From UBA2991 sp965221735 (GTDB lineage: Bacteria > Chloroflexota > Dehalococcoidia > Tepidiformales > Tepidiformaceae): a DNA stretch of 64,000 nt. The notes beneath the pieces were generated by a model, which had not been told where the DNA came from, did not search any database, and worked only from the letters and a program-made list of their open reading frames with translations. The stretch lies in NCBI GenBank assembly GCA_965221735.1, contig OZ244910.1, forward strand, positions 2,480,001 through 2,544,000. Reading direction: 5' to 3'. Shown here piece by piece: positions 24,630 through 32,445 of the stretch (position 1 is its first letter; each line of letters starts with the position of its first letter). A program made the position numbers and the translations under genes.

Positions 24630-26033
24630 CTAGGACGTGGCGGTGGGGATACGTGTCCCGGAGGACTCAGAATACGCGCCAAGGCGGGCGAGCTCGGCGC
24701 GCAGGTCGAGGAGGGCGGTGTAGGTGAGCAGCACCGTAACGGGGCGGTCGGCGGGGCTCGCGGCGAGGGCGTCGAGGAAGCCCGCGGGGGAGCGGCTGGT
24801 GGCGGCGGGGGCGGGCCAGCCCGCGTAGCGCAGGCGCAGGGCGGCGTCCTCCGCCCGGATGCCGCCGGCCCAGCAGCGCTCGACGCGCCCCGCGAGCCGT
24901 TCGAAGTCGACGTCCCAGATCCAGCTCACGTCGCGGCCGTCGGCGAAGCGGTCGTTGAGCACGAAGGCGACCTCGGCGGGGCCGGGCTCGTCCTCGACCA
25001 GACGCAGGGCTTCGCTCGCGCCGGCCGGATTCTTGCAGAGCAGGAGGCGCAGGCGGCGATCCCCGAGCGCGACGAGCTCGCCGCGGCCGAACGCGGGGCG
25101 GGCGCCGGCGAGCCCGGCGCGAATGTCGTCCGCATGCAGGTCGAGGACGCGGGCGAGGGCGATCGCGGCGAGGGCGTTGCCGGCGTTGTAGAGGCCCTCG
25201 AGGGGGAGGTCGAGGTCGCCGAGGCCGGGGACGGTCAGGCAGAGGCCGTCGGGGCCGGCCGCGACGGCGGCGGCGCTGGTGTCGGGCTCGGGGCCGGCGC
25301 GCCCGCAACCGGCGCAGCGCCAGCGGCCGAGGTGGGCGGCGTAGCGCGACTCGTAGCGGTACACGCCCCCACAGGCGCGGCACCAGCGGGCGTCGGCGGG
25401 ACCGGGGGAGGAAGCGCTCCCGCGGGCGCCGGCGAGCGAGTACCAATGGACGGGCCCGGCCCAGTCGAGGGCAAGCTCGGCGACGGAGGGGTCGTCGGCG
25501 TTGAGGACGAGGGTGGCATCGGGGGGCAGGAGGGCAAGGGCCTCGCGCCAGCGGGCGGCGACGCCGTCGACCTCGCCGTAGCGGTCGAGCTGGTCGCGGA
25601 AGAGGTTCGTGAAGGCGACGGCTCGGGGCTGGAGGGCGCGGGCGGCGGCGGGAAGCGTCGCTTCGTCCGTCTCCATGAGGGCGAGGGCGCGGCGATCGCG
25701 GGGGCGGGCACGCCAGCCGGCGGCGGCGACGAGGGCGGAGGCGATGCCGCGCGTGAGGTTCGACCCCTCGCGGTTGTGGACGGCGGGGTGGCCCGAGGCT
25801 GCGAGCATGCCGGCGAGGAGGCGGGCGGTCGTCGTCTTGCCGTTCGTGCCGGTGATGAGCACGGCGCCGCCCTCAAGCGAGCGGCCGAGGGTGGAGAGGA
25901 AGGCGGGGTCGACGCGCTCGGCGACGAGGCCGGGAAGGGCGGTGGCGGCGCCCCGGCCAAGGCCGGAGCTGAGCGCGGCGGCGCCCTTCGCCGCCCAGAG
26001 GGCGAGCAGGAGTCGGGGGCCGGCTGCCGTCAT
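24630..26033 (-). CDS. murT: MurT-like Mur ligase (lipid II amidation subunit)
   Basis: The protein shows the Mur ligase ATP site ITGTNGKTTT near 62-71, NREGSNLTRG, and the DUF1727 C-terminal domain. A zinc ribbon inserted in the middle domain uses C220, C223, C242 and C245, as described for MurT. MurT works with the glutaminase GatD to amidate peptidoglycan glutamate; gatD is usually adjacent but is not in this window. ATG at 26033 has AGGGA upstream; a GTG two codons earlier is also possible. Confidence 0.85.
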   Translation of the reverse strand: MTAAGPRLLLALWAAKGAAALSSGLGRGAATALPGLVAERVDPAFLSTLGRSLEGGAVLITGTNGKTTTARLLAGMLAASGHPAVHNREGSNLTRGIASALVAAAGWRARPRDRRALALMETDEATLPAAARALQPRAVAFTNLFRDQLDRYGEVDGVAARWREALALLPPDATLVLNADDPSVAELALDWAGPVHWYSLAGARGSASSPGPADARWCRACGGVYRYESRYAAHLGRWRCAGCGRAGPEPDTSAAAVAAGPDGLCLTVPGLGDLDLPLEGLYNAGNALAAIALARVLDLHADDIRAGLAGARPAFGRGELVALGDRRLRLLLCKNPAGASEALRLVEDEPGPAEVAFVLNDRFADGRDVSWIWDVDFERLAGRVERCWAGGIRAEDAALRLRYAGWPAPAATSRSPAGFLDALAASPADRPVTVLLTYTALLDLRAELARLGAYSESSGTRIPTATS

Positions 26034-26099
26034 GACCACGTCCCTGGTCCGCGGAGGCGGACGGCCATGGTACGGGTCGGCGCGGGCGGCCGGGGCGAG

Positions 26100-26363
26100 C
26101 TACGTCCCCGTGGCGCTCACGAAGGGGAGCGGCTGGGCGGGCACGAGTCCCGCGAGCACGCGTTCGATGGCCATTGTATGGCTACAGATCGACCACTCAT
26201 CGAAAAACCCGCAGGTGCAGGACCACTCCCCGTCGGCGAACTCGACCCGGTGGTCGGTGTTGTCGCCCCGGACGGTCACGGTGAGCCCTTCGACGCGGAA
26301 ACGCTCGGGCTCGGCGGCGTAGCGCCTGGCTTTCTCGATCTTGCCGATGATGCTCGACTGCAT
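26100..26363 (-). CDS. SWIM zinc-finger protein
   Basis: The 87-residue protein is built around a SWIM finger: C49 and C51 in SCTCG, then C60 and H62 in ICSHTMA. SWIM domains bind DNA or proteins. It is far smaller than SWIM helicases, so it is a stand-alone finger. A strong AGGAGGG site precedes the ATG at 26363, and the tup terminator lies just upstream, so it has its own transcription start. Confidence 0.75.
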   Translation of the reverse strand: MQSSIIGKIEKARRYAAEPERFRVEGLTVTVRGDNTDHRVEFADGEWSCTCGFFDEWSICSHTMAIERVLAGLVPAQPLPFVSATGT

Positions 26364-26405
26364 GTTCGCTGGAACCCTCCTGGCGGGAGCGGCTTCGGAC
26401 GCGAA

Positions 26406-26428
26406 AACGGCGCCCTACTGGCGCCGTT
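26406..26428 (-). terminator. Terminator of the tungstate-transporter operon
   Basis: On the minus strand AACGGCGCC pairs perfectly with GGCGCCGTT around a five-base loop and a short TTTT run is formed at the 3' side. It stands 36 bases after the tupC-like stop codon and before the SWIM gene. Confidence 0.7.
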
Positions 26429-26464
26429 CGTACGTGCGTGCCGTTCGCGCATCCATCGCGCCAT

Positions 26465-27451
26465 TCACGCTACGGAAGCGCGGGAGGGCCTGTCAACAGG
26501 TTCCGGGGGTGGTTCCGTGAAGGTCACGACCATCGCAGTGGGCGCGCTCACCGTGACCTGCTCCCCCGGAGCGGGGAGCGGCCGATCCGGGGGGAAGGCG
26601 ACCGCGAGGCGCTCACCGTTGCCGCGCCCGACCACCTCGACGCTCGTGACGAGATCGACGACCTCCTCGACCTGCAGGGTGAGCATGAAGTCGCCCGGAC
26701 CAGGGCGGAGGCCGCCGGGCGCGACGCCGGCGAGACCGGCGTCGGTGGGGATGAGGGTGTAGCCGAGGAAGGCGGCGGTCTCCGGGTCGGGCGGGGCGGC
26801 GAAAACATCGCGCCCGGGGCCGGCCGCGCGCACGCGGCCCTCGCGCAGGAGCACGAGGTCCGCGGCGAGGCGCAGGGCCTCGTCGCGGTCGTGGGTGACG
26901 AGCACGGTCGTGCCGGCGAAGCGGCGCAGGAGAGCGGGCAGCTCCTCGAGCATCTGGCTGCGCCCGCGCTCGTCGAAGCCTGCGAGTGGCTCATCGAGAA
27001 GCGTCAGGGGCGCGCGCAGGGAAAGGGCGCGGGCGAGGTTGGCGCGCTGCGCCTCGCCGCCGGAGAGGCGGTTGGCGGGACGGTCGAGGAGGTGGGCGAC
27101 GCCGCAGGCGGTGGCGGCTTCGGCGAGGCGCGAGCCGCGCTCTTCCGGGGGGAGGCCGCGCAGGCGGAGGGCGAGGTCGAGATTGGCGCGCAGGGAGCCC
27201 GAGAGGAAGACCGCTTCCTGGAAGGCGTAGGCGACGGAGGCGCGGCCGTCGGGGACGGGCCGGCCGCCGACGAGGACATGCCCGGCGCGTGGCCGTTCGA
27301 GGCCGGCGAGGAGGCGGAGGAGGGTCGTCTTGCCCGAGCCGTTGGGGCCGAGGAGGGCGGTCACACGGCCCTCGGCGAAACGCAGGTCGGGCACGTCGAG
27401 AACCGGCCGTTCGCCATAGCCGAACTCCACGCGATCGAGTCGCGCCTCCAT
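26465..27451 (-). CDS. tupC: ABC transporter ATPase, tungstate/molybdate type
   Basis: Walker A GPNGSGKTT, the LSGGEAQRANLARAL signature, LLDEPLAGFD Walker B and the THDRDEA switch are all intact. The extra C-terminal domain of about 110 residues resembles the ligand-sensing or MOP-like tails of molybdate/tungstate ATPases. The ATG overlaps the permease stop by one base, and the substrate-binding gene is two genes upstream, which decides the substrate class. Confidence 0.85.
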   Translation of the reverse strand: MEARLDRVEFGYGERPVLDVPDLRFAEGRVTALLGPNGSGKTTLLRLLAGLERPRAGHVLVGGRPVPDGRASVAYAFQEAVFLSGSLRANLDLALRLRGLPPEERGSRLAEAATACGVAHLLDRPANRLSGGEAQRANLARALSLRAPLTLLDEPLAGFDERGRSQMLEELPALLRRFAGTTVLVTHDRDEALRLAADLVLLREGRVRAAGPGRDVFAAPPDPETAAFLGYTLIPTDAGLAGVAPGGLRPGPGDFMLTLQVEEVVDLVTSVEVVGRGNGERLAVAFPPDRPLPAPGEQVTVSAPTAMVVTFTEPPPEPVDRPSRASVA

Positions 27452-28146
27452 CAGCGGGGGCTCCGCTGCTGCACGACCGTGAGGACGGCGACGATGGCGA
27501 AGGCCATGGCGAGAAGCACGAGGCCGTAGGCGATCGCGCGCTCGGTGTCGGCGCGGCTGGTCTCGGTGACGATGGCGGTGGTGAGGACGCGCGTGTCGCC
27601 GGCGAGGTTGCCGCCGACGGCCATGGAGGCGCCCACCTCGGAGACGACGGCGCCGAAGCCGGCCATGACGGCGGCGAGGAGGCCGAGGCGGGCCTCGCGG
27701 GCGAGCAACCAGAGGGTTCGCAGCTTCCCCGCGCCGAGCACGGCGAGAAGGTCGGGGAGGCGGGCGGGGAGGGCCTGGATGGAGGCGGCGGTGAAGGCGA
27801 TGACGAGGGGCGTGGCGATGAGGAACTGGGCGATGATCATCGCCTGCTTCGTGTAGATGAGCTCGAAGCCGCCGAAGGGGCCGCTTCGCACGAGCAGGAG
27901 CCAGATGACGAGGCCGGCGACGACGGGGGGCATGCCCATGCCCGTGCCGACGGCGGCGAGGATGAGGGTGCGGGCGGGGAAGCGGGCGCGCCCGAGCAGG
28001 TAGCCAAGGGGCACCCCCGCGAGCATGGCGAGGGCGGTGGCGGAGCCGGAGACGAGCAGGGACCGCCCGGCAATGGAGAAGAGCTCGCCATCGCCCGCGC
28101 CGATAAGGCGGAACGCCTCCACCAGGCCGTCCCGGATGGCTTCCAT
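27451..28146 (-). CDS. tupB: ABC transporter permease, tungstate type
   Basis: The 231-residue membrane protein has about five to six hydrophobic helices and the EAA-like cytoplasmic loop (LAVLGAGKLRTLWLLAREARLGLLAAV), with GFGAVVSEVGASMAVGGN, a stretch characteristic of TupB permeases. ATG at 28146 overlaps the stop of the binding-protein gene as TGATG. It forms the channel of the importer. Confidence 0.87.
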   Translation of the reverse strand: MEAIRDGLVEAFRLIGAGDGELFSIAGRSLLVSGSATALAMLAGVPLGYLLGRARFPARTLILAAVGTGMGMPPVVAGLVIWLLLVRSGPFGGFELIYTKQAMIIAQFLIATPLVIAFTAASIQALPARLPDLLAVLGAGKLRTLWLLAREARLGLLAAVMAGFGAVVSEVGASMAVGGNLAGDTRVLTTAIVTETSRADTERAIAYGLVLLAMAFAIVAVLTVVQQRSPR

Positions 28147-28988
28147 CAGCCGCCTCCGACCGGGGTCTGGGCGGCGGGGGTGAAGAGCGAGCGGCCGAAC
28201 TCCTCCGCGCGGAAGCGCCCGATGAGCGCCTGCGTCTCCGGTTCGAGGAGGAAGGCGGCGAAGGCCTCCGCCTGCTCCGCGGCGACGCCGTCGTGCCGGT
28301 CGGGGTTCACGACGTGGACGTGGTAGACGTTGAGCAGGCCGGCGCCGCCCTGGACGAGGACGGCGAGCTCGAGCACGTCGCGCAGGGCAAGGTAGGTGGC
28401 GCGGTCGGTGAGGGTGTAGGCGCCGCGTTCGGAGGCGATGGTGAGGGTGGCGCCCATGCCCTGCCCGGTCTCCTCGCGGGGGAGGGCGGCGGGGTCGATG
28501 CCCGCTCCCGCCCAGAGGGCGAGCTCCCGCTTGTGGGTACCGGAGTCGTCGCCGCGGGAAACGAAGCGGCCTTGCGCGGCGATGGCGGCAAGGGCGGAGG
28601 GGAGGTCGGGGGCAGCGGCGGCGGCGGCGGGGTCGTCCGGGGGACCGACGATGACGAAATCGTTGGTCATGACGAGGCGGCCGGAGACGAGATCGCCGCT
28701 GGCGACGTAGGGAGCTTCGGCCTCGGGCGCGTGGACGAGGACGGCGTCGGCGTTGCCCTCCCCGGCCATGCGCAGGGCAGCGCCCGTGCCGACGGCGATC
28801 ACCTTGACGGTGATGCCGGTGCGCGCCTCGAAGCGGGGGACGATCTCGTCGAGGAGGCCGCTGTCGTAGGTGGAGGTGGTGGTCGCGAGGATGACCGTAC
28901 CGGGGTCGTCGTCCTGGCCGCCGCAGGCCGCGGTGAGGAGGAGGGCGCCGAGGAGCGCCAGCACGAGCGGGGGGCGGGCGAGGGGCAC
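28146..28988 (-). CDS. tupA: Tungstate-binding lipoprotein TupA
   Basis: A lipobox LLLTAAC with C22 ends the signal peptide, so the mature protein is membrane-tethered. The TupA motif TTTSTYDSGLL follows, then SRGDDSGTHKRELALW and GQGMGATLTIASE, which line the oxyanion site and favour tungstate over molybdate in this family. This suggests tungsten enzymes such as aldehyde:ferredoxin oxidoreductase or a W-formate dehydrogenase elsewhere in the genome. The start is GTG at 28988. Confidence 0.87.
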   Translation of the reverse strand: MPLARPPLVLALLGALLLTAACGGQDDDPGTVILATTTSTYDSGLLDEIVPRFEARTGITVKVIAVGTGAALRMAGEGNADAVLVHAPEAEAPYVASGDLVSGRLVMTNDFVIVGPPDDPAAAAAAPDLPSALAAIAAQGRFVSRGDDSGTHKRELALWAGAGIDPAALPREETGQGMGATLTIASERGAYTLTDRATYLALRDVLELAVLVQGGAGLLNVYHVHVVNPDRHDGVAAEQAEAFAAFLLEPETQALIGRFRAEEFGRSLFTPAAQTPVGGG

Positions 28989-29007
28989 GGGGCGCTCCCG
29001 GCAGGGT

Positions 29008-29025
29008 TATGCTGGCCGCAGCATA
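29008..29025. promoter_or_regulatory. 18-bp palindrome upstream of tupA
   Basis: TATGCTG and CAGCATA pair perfectly around GCCG. The palindrome lies 20-37 bases before the tupA start, where a -10 region would be, so it may be an operator for an oxyanion-responsive regulator; it could also be a weak terminator for the LLM gene. Confidence 0.4.
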
Positions 29026-29045
29026 GCGATGTGGAGGGGGAGGGG

Positions 29046-29939
29046 CTAGCGGGGCGGGCCGCGGAGGATGCGGCGGCGGAGGGGCTCGGGGTCGTCGGAG
29101 GCGCCGTACATCTCCAACCAGGCGTCGTCGAGCCACCAGGTGGCGCCGGCCTCTTCCCAGCGGGCGGCCTCGGCGGCGTCGACGTCGGGAAGGCCGCGCT
29201 CGATGACGACGTCGTACGGCTCCGCGCCCTCGCGCTCGCGGGCGACCCACTCCGACATCGCGCGCAGGTCGTCGAGCGCCTCGTCGGGGGACGCATCGAA
29301 CACCATCTCCCCATCCGTTCCAAAGACGTTGGGGAGGAGGCCGTCGTAGCGGATGGCGCGACGCATCGACTTGCGGCGGGGCCACGTGGCGGGGTCGCGG
29401 GGCCAGGCGCCGACGACCCAGATGGGGATACGGGGTTGCTGCACGGGTCGCGGGAGGAAGGTGACCTCGCGCGTGCTGAAGTGGTCGCCCTCAAAGGCGA
29501 AGGGTTCGCCGCTCCAGAGTCCCTCGAGGACGGCAAGGGCTTCGTCGAGCATGGCGGCGCGGGTGCGGCGGTCGAACTCGTCGCCGCCGAACCAGGGGCC
29601 CGCTTCGTCGGGCGCGCCGAGGCCGACCGAGAGGGTCAGGCGCCCACCGGAGAGGCGGTCGACGGTGGCCGCCTGACGCGCGATCAGCCAGGGGCGATGC
29701 CAGGCCAAGGGGGTGAGCATGGTGCCGAGCCGTATCCGCTCCGTGCGCAGGGCGACGCCGGAGAGGAGCACCCAGGCGTCGGCGAACGCCATAACGGGTT
29801 CGTCGGGGGCGGCGGCGTAGGGCGTGTCCCAGAAGAACACGCCGTCCCAGCCCGCCTCCTCGGCGTCGACGGCGAGCTGGATGAGGGTGGCGGGGTCGCC
29901 GCCGTAACCGGTGTTGGGGAGGGTCACACCGAAGCGCAT
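29046..29939 (-). CDS. LLM-class (luciferase-like) flavin or F420 oxidoreductase
   Basis: The 297-residue TIM-barrel protein shows LLM features: MRFGVTLPNTGYGGDP at the start, EEAGWDGVFFWD, GVALRTERIRLGTMLTPLAWHRPW and LSGGRLTLSVGLGAP. Such enzymes use FMNH2 or reduced F420; the sequence alone does not choose between them. TACACT ends six bases before the ATG, suggesting a leaderless transcript. Its neighbours do not define a substrate. Confidence 0.8.
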   Translation of the reverse strand: MRFGVTLPNTGYGGDPATLIQLAVDAEEAGWDGVFFWDTPYAAAPDEPVMAFADAWVLLSGVALRTERIRLGTMLTPLAWHRPWLIARQAATVDRLSGGRLTLSVGLGAPDEAGPWFGGDEFDRRTRAAMLDEALAVLEGLWSGEPFAFEGDHFSTREVTFLPRPVQQPRIPIWVVGAWPRDPATWPRRKSMRRAIRYDGLLPNVFGTDGEMVFDASPDEALDDLRAMSEWVAREREGAEPYDVVIERGLPDVDAAEAARWEEAGATWWLDDAWLEMYGASDDPEPLRRRILRGPPR

Positions 29940-29945
29940 GGGAGG

Positions 29946-29951
29946 AGTGTA
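29946..29951 (-). promoter_or_regulatory. -10-like TACACT for the leaderless LLM gene
   Basis: TACACT on the minus strand ends six bases before the ATG at 29939, in the 39-base gap after the cysM gene. Confidence 0.5.
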
Positions 29952-29978
29952 GCGGCGTCGGCTACCGACGAGCCGCCG

Positions 29979-30923
29979 CTACCACCAGATCATCTCGTCG
30001 ACGTCTTCGGGGAGGTCGTCCCAGTCGGTGGTCCAGAGGCCGGAGCTGAGGTACTTCCAGCCGCCGTCGGCGAGGAGGCAGACGATGTGCTGCTCGCCGG
30101 GGAGGCGCTCGGAGACCCTGATGGCGGCACGCAGGACGGAGCCGCTGCTGACACCGGCGAAGATGCCTTCCTTTTCGGCCAGGTCGCGGGTGAAGGCGAA
30201 GCTGGTCTGGCTGTCGACGACGATCTTCCCGTCGAGGACGGACTCGTCGAGGATTTCGGGGATGAAGCCTTCTTCGAGGGCGCGCAAGCCCTGGACGTTG
30301 TCGCCGGGGTGGGGGGCCGCGGCGATGACGCGGATGTCGGGCTTGCCGACCTTGAGGCCGCGGCCCGTGCCCGTGAGCGTTCCGCCCGTGCCGAGACCGG
30401 CGACGAAGGCGGTCGTCTCGGGGAGGTCTCGCAGGATCTCGACGGCGGTGCCGTGCTCGTGGGCGGCGGGGTTGGCCTCGTTCCCGTACTGGTAGGGGAA
30501 GTGATAGCGGCCGGGGTCGGCGGCGACGATCTCCTTGGCCTTCGTAATGGCGCCGTTCGAGCCGAGCTCGCCGGGGGAGTAGATGATCTCGGCGCCGAGG
30601 GAGCGGAGGAGGAGCGAGCGCTCCTCGCTGACGTTCTCGGGCATGACGCAGACGACGTGGTAGCCGCGCAGCTTGCCGATGAGGGCGAGGCCGATGCCCG
30701 TGTTCCCCGAGGTGGGCTCGAGGATGGTGTCGCCGGGCTTGAGCTCGCCGCGCGACTCGGCCGCTTCGATCATCGCCTTGGCGATGCGATCCTTCACCGA
30801 GCCAGTCGGGTTCTGGCCCTCGAGCTTGGCGTAGATGTGAACGTCGGGGCGGGGGGCGAACGAGCGCAGCTCGACGAGGGGGGTATCGCCGATGAGGTCG
30901 AGGATGGAGCGGTAGAGGGCCAC
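29979..30923 (-). CDS. cysM: CysM-type cysteine synthase (thiocarboxylate-dependent)
   Basis: The PLP lysine is K44 in NPTGSVKDR and the phosphate loop is PTSGNTGIG. The sequence resembles mycobacterial CysM, which uses O-phosphoserine and the thiocarboxylate of CysO: ICVMPEN-like VCVMPENVSEERS, FVAGLGTGGTLTGTGRGLK, and the terminal DGGWKYLSSG with an acidic tail ending in IWW. The adjacent cysO gene strongly supports that route over sulfide-based synthesis. GTG at 30923 follows cysO by 14 bases. Confidence 0.88.
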   Translation of the reverse strand: MALYRSILDLIGDTPLVELRSFAPRPDVHIYAKLEGQNPTGSVKDRIAKAMIEAAESRGELKPGDTILEPTSGNTGIGLALIGKLRGYHVVCVMPENVSEERSLLLRSLGAEIIYSPGELGSNGAITKAKEIVAADPGRYHFPYQYGNEANPAAHEHGTAVEILRDLPETTAFVAGLGTGGTLTGTGRGLKVGKPDIRVIAAAPHPGDNVQGLRALEEGFIPEILDESVLDGKIVVDSQTSFAFTRDLAEKEGIFAGVSSGSVLRAAIRVSERLPGEQHIVCLLADGGWKYLSSGLWTTDWDDLPEDVDEMIWW

Positions 30924-30937
30924 GGCGGGGGCGGGGA

Positions 30938-31231
30938 TCAGCCCCCGGCGAGGGCGGGGAGGATGTCGAGGACGTCGCCATCGCTGAGGGCGGTGCCGGC
31001 GCCGCCCATGTAGCGGATGTCCTCGTCGTTCAGGTAGACGTTGACGAAGCGCTGCAGCTGCCCGTCCTCGCCGTACATCTGGTCCTTGAAGCCGGGGTAG
31101 CTGGCCTCGATGTCGTCGACGACCTCGGCCACGGTCGCGCCCCGCGCCTCGATCTCCTTCTGCCCGCCAACGAGCTTCGAGAGGACGGCGGTGACGCGGA
31201 TGCGGACGGTGGGCGCGGTGGCTGAAGTCAC
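30938..31231 (-). CDS. cysO: CysO-type sulfur-carrier protein (MoaD/ThiS fold)
   Basis: The 97-residue ubiquitin-like protein ends in LPALAGG with a free C-terminal Gly-Gly, the site that is adenylated and converted to a thiocarboxylate. Internal blocks RFVNVYLNDEDIRY and VGGQKEIEARG match actinobacterial CysO. GTG at 31231 has CAGGAG at good spacing. It precedes cysM directly. The adenylating enzyme is probably the MoeB-like fusion encoded 38 bases upstream. The protease Mec, which frees cysteine from CysO in mycobacteria, is not in the window. Confidence 0.88.
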   Translation of the reverse strand: MTSATAPTVRIRVTAVLSKLVGGQKEIEARGATVAEVVDDIEASYPGFKDQMYGEDGQLQRFVNVYLNDEDIRYMGGAGTALSDGDVLDILPALAGG

Positions 31232-31268
31232 GGGCTGTATCTCCTGGTGCTGGCTTGCCGGTTCGAGG

Positions 31269-32378
31269 CTAGACGGCGGCTTCCTCTTCCTCGGGGTGAG
31301 GGAAGGGGGCGCCGCAGAACTCCTCGTAGTCGATGAGCTCGCTGATGGTGGGGTTCTCGCCGCAGAGGGGGCAGTCCGGGTCGCGGCGGATCTTGACGGT
31401 GCGGAACTCGAGCGAGAGCGCATCGTAGAGGAGGAGGCGGTTGACGAGGGGCTCGCCCTGTTCGAGGACGAGCTTGAGCACCTCGGTCGCCTGGATGCTG
31501 CCAATGGTGGCGCACATCGCGCCGAGCACGCCCGCTTCGGCGCAGCTCGGCACCATGCCGGGCGGGGGCGGGGCGGGGTAGAGGCAGCGGTAGCAGCCCT
31601 GGCCGGGCAGGTAAGTGGTGGCCTGGCCATCGAACATGAGGATGGAGCCGTCGACGAGCTTCTTCTTGCGGAGGTAGCAGGCGTCGTTCACGAGGTAGCG
31701 CGTGGCGAAGTTGTCGGCGCCGTTCACGACGATGTCGTACTCGTCGATGATCTCGAAGGCGTTGTCGCTGGTGAGGGGCGCCTCGTGGAGGACGACGTCG
31801 ATGTTGGGGTTGTGGGAGAGCAGGGTCTCCTTCGCCGACTGGACCTTGGCGCGGCCGATGTCGTCGGTCTGGTGCAGGATCTGGCGCTGCAGGTTGGAGC
31901 GGTCGACAACGTCGAAATCGATGAGGCCGATCTTGCCGATGCCGGCGAGGGCGAGGTAGAGGGCGACGGGGGAGCCGAGTCCTCCGGCACCCACGACGAG
32001 CACCCGGGCCTCGATGATCCTGCGCTGCCCGACGCTCGCGACCTGGGGCATGATGAGGTGGCGGCTGTAGCGCTCGACCATCTCCGGCGTGAGGACGACG
32101 TCGGCGCCACCGGCGAGGGCGGGGATGAAGGCGACCTCGTCGCCGGCGGCGAGGGCAGTGGCTTCGCCGTCGAGGGTGTCGATCTCGACCTGGTTCACGT
32201 ACACGCCGATGTGGGTGGCGAGCTCGCCGGTGGCGTCGCGCACCTGGGCGCCGAAGCCGGGGAACTGCGTGTCGAGGTCGTCCATGACCTCTCGCAGGTT
32301 CGCGCCGGCGGCGCGCACCTGGACGCGGTTGCCCACGAGGTGGCGGAAGGGGGTGGGGACGTAGACATTGACGGTCAC
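31269..32378 (-). CDS. Sulfur-carrier domain fused to MoeB/ThiF adenylyltransferase
   Basis: Residues 1-91 are a second MoaD/ThiS-like domain ending in IPALAGG, but here the Gly-Gly is followed by residues 92-369, a MoeB/ThiF-type E1-like enzyme. That part has the nucleotide site GAGGLGS (130-136), zinc cysteines C262, C265, C336 and C339, and a likely catalytic C279 in PSCAEAG. With its Gly-Gly internal, the fused carrier cannot be activated unless cleaved, so it may act as a docking or regulatory domain. It most likely activates CysO for cysteine synthesis. GTG at 32378 begins exactly at the carrier domain. Confidence 0.85.
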   Translation of the reverse strand: MTVNVYVPTPFRHLVGNRVQVRAAGANLREVMDDLDTQFPGFGAQVRDATGELATHIGVYVNQVEIDTLDGEATALAAGDEVAFIPALAGGADVVLTPEMVERYSRHLIMPQVASVGQRRIIEARVLVVGAGGLGSPVALYLALAGIGKIGLIDFDVVDRSNLQRQILHQTDDIGRAKVQSAKETLLSHNPNIDVVLHEAPLTSDNAFEIIDEYDIVVNGADNFATRYLVNDACYLRKKKLVDGSILMFDGQATTYLPGQGCYRCLYPAPPPPGMVPSCAEAGVLGAMCATIGSIQATEVLKLVLEQGEPLVNRLLLYDALSLEFRTVKIRRDPDCPLCGENPTISELIDYEEFCGAPFPHPEEEEAAV

Positions 32379-32445
32379 TGGCTGCGCCTCGCTGTTCGGC
32401 CCGTCCTTGGGGCCATCGGATTGTGGAGCGGCTCCCGCCGCCGGG

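Noticed and set aside
28293..31013. A 906-codon open frame on the plus strand
   Set aside because: It crosses tupA, the LLM gene and cysM in antisense and is Gly/Ala/Val-rich without motifs.
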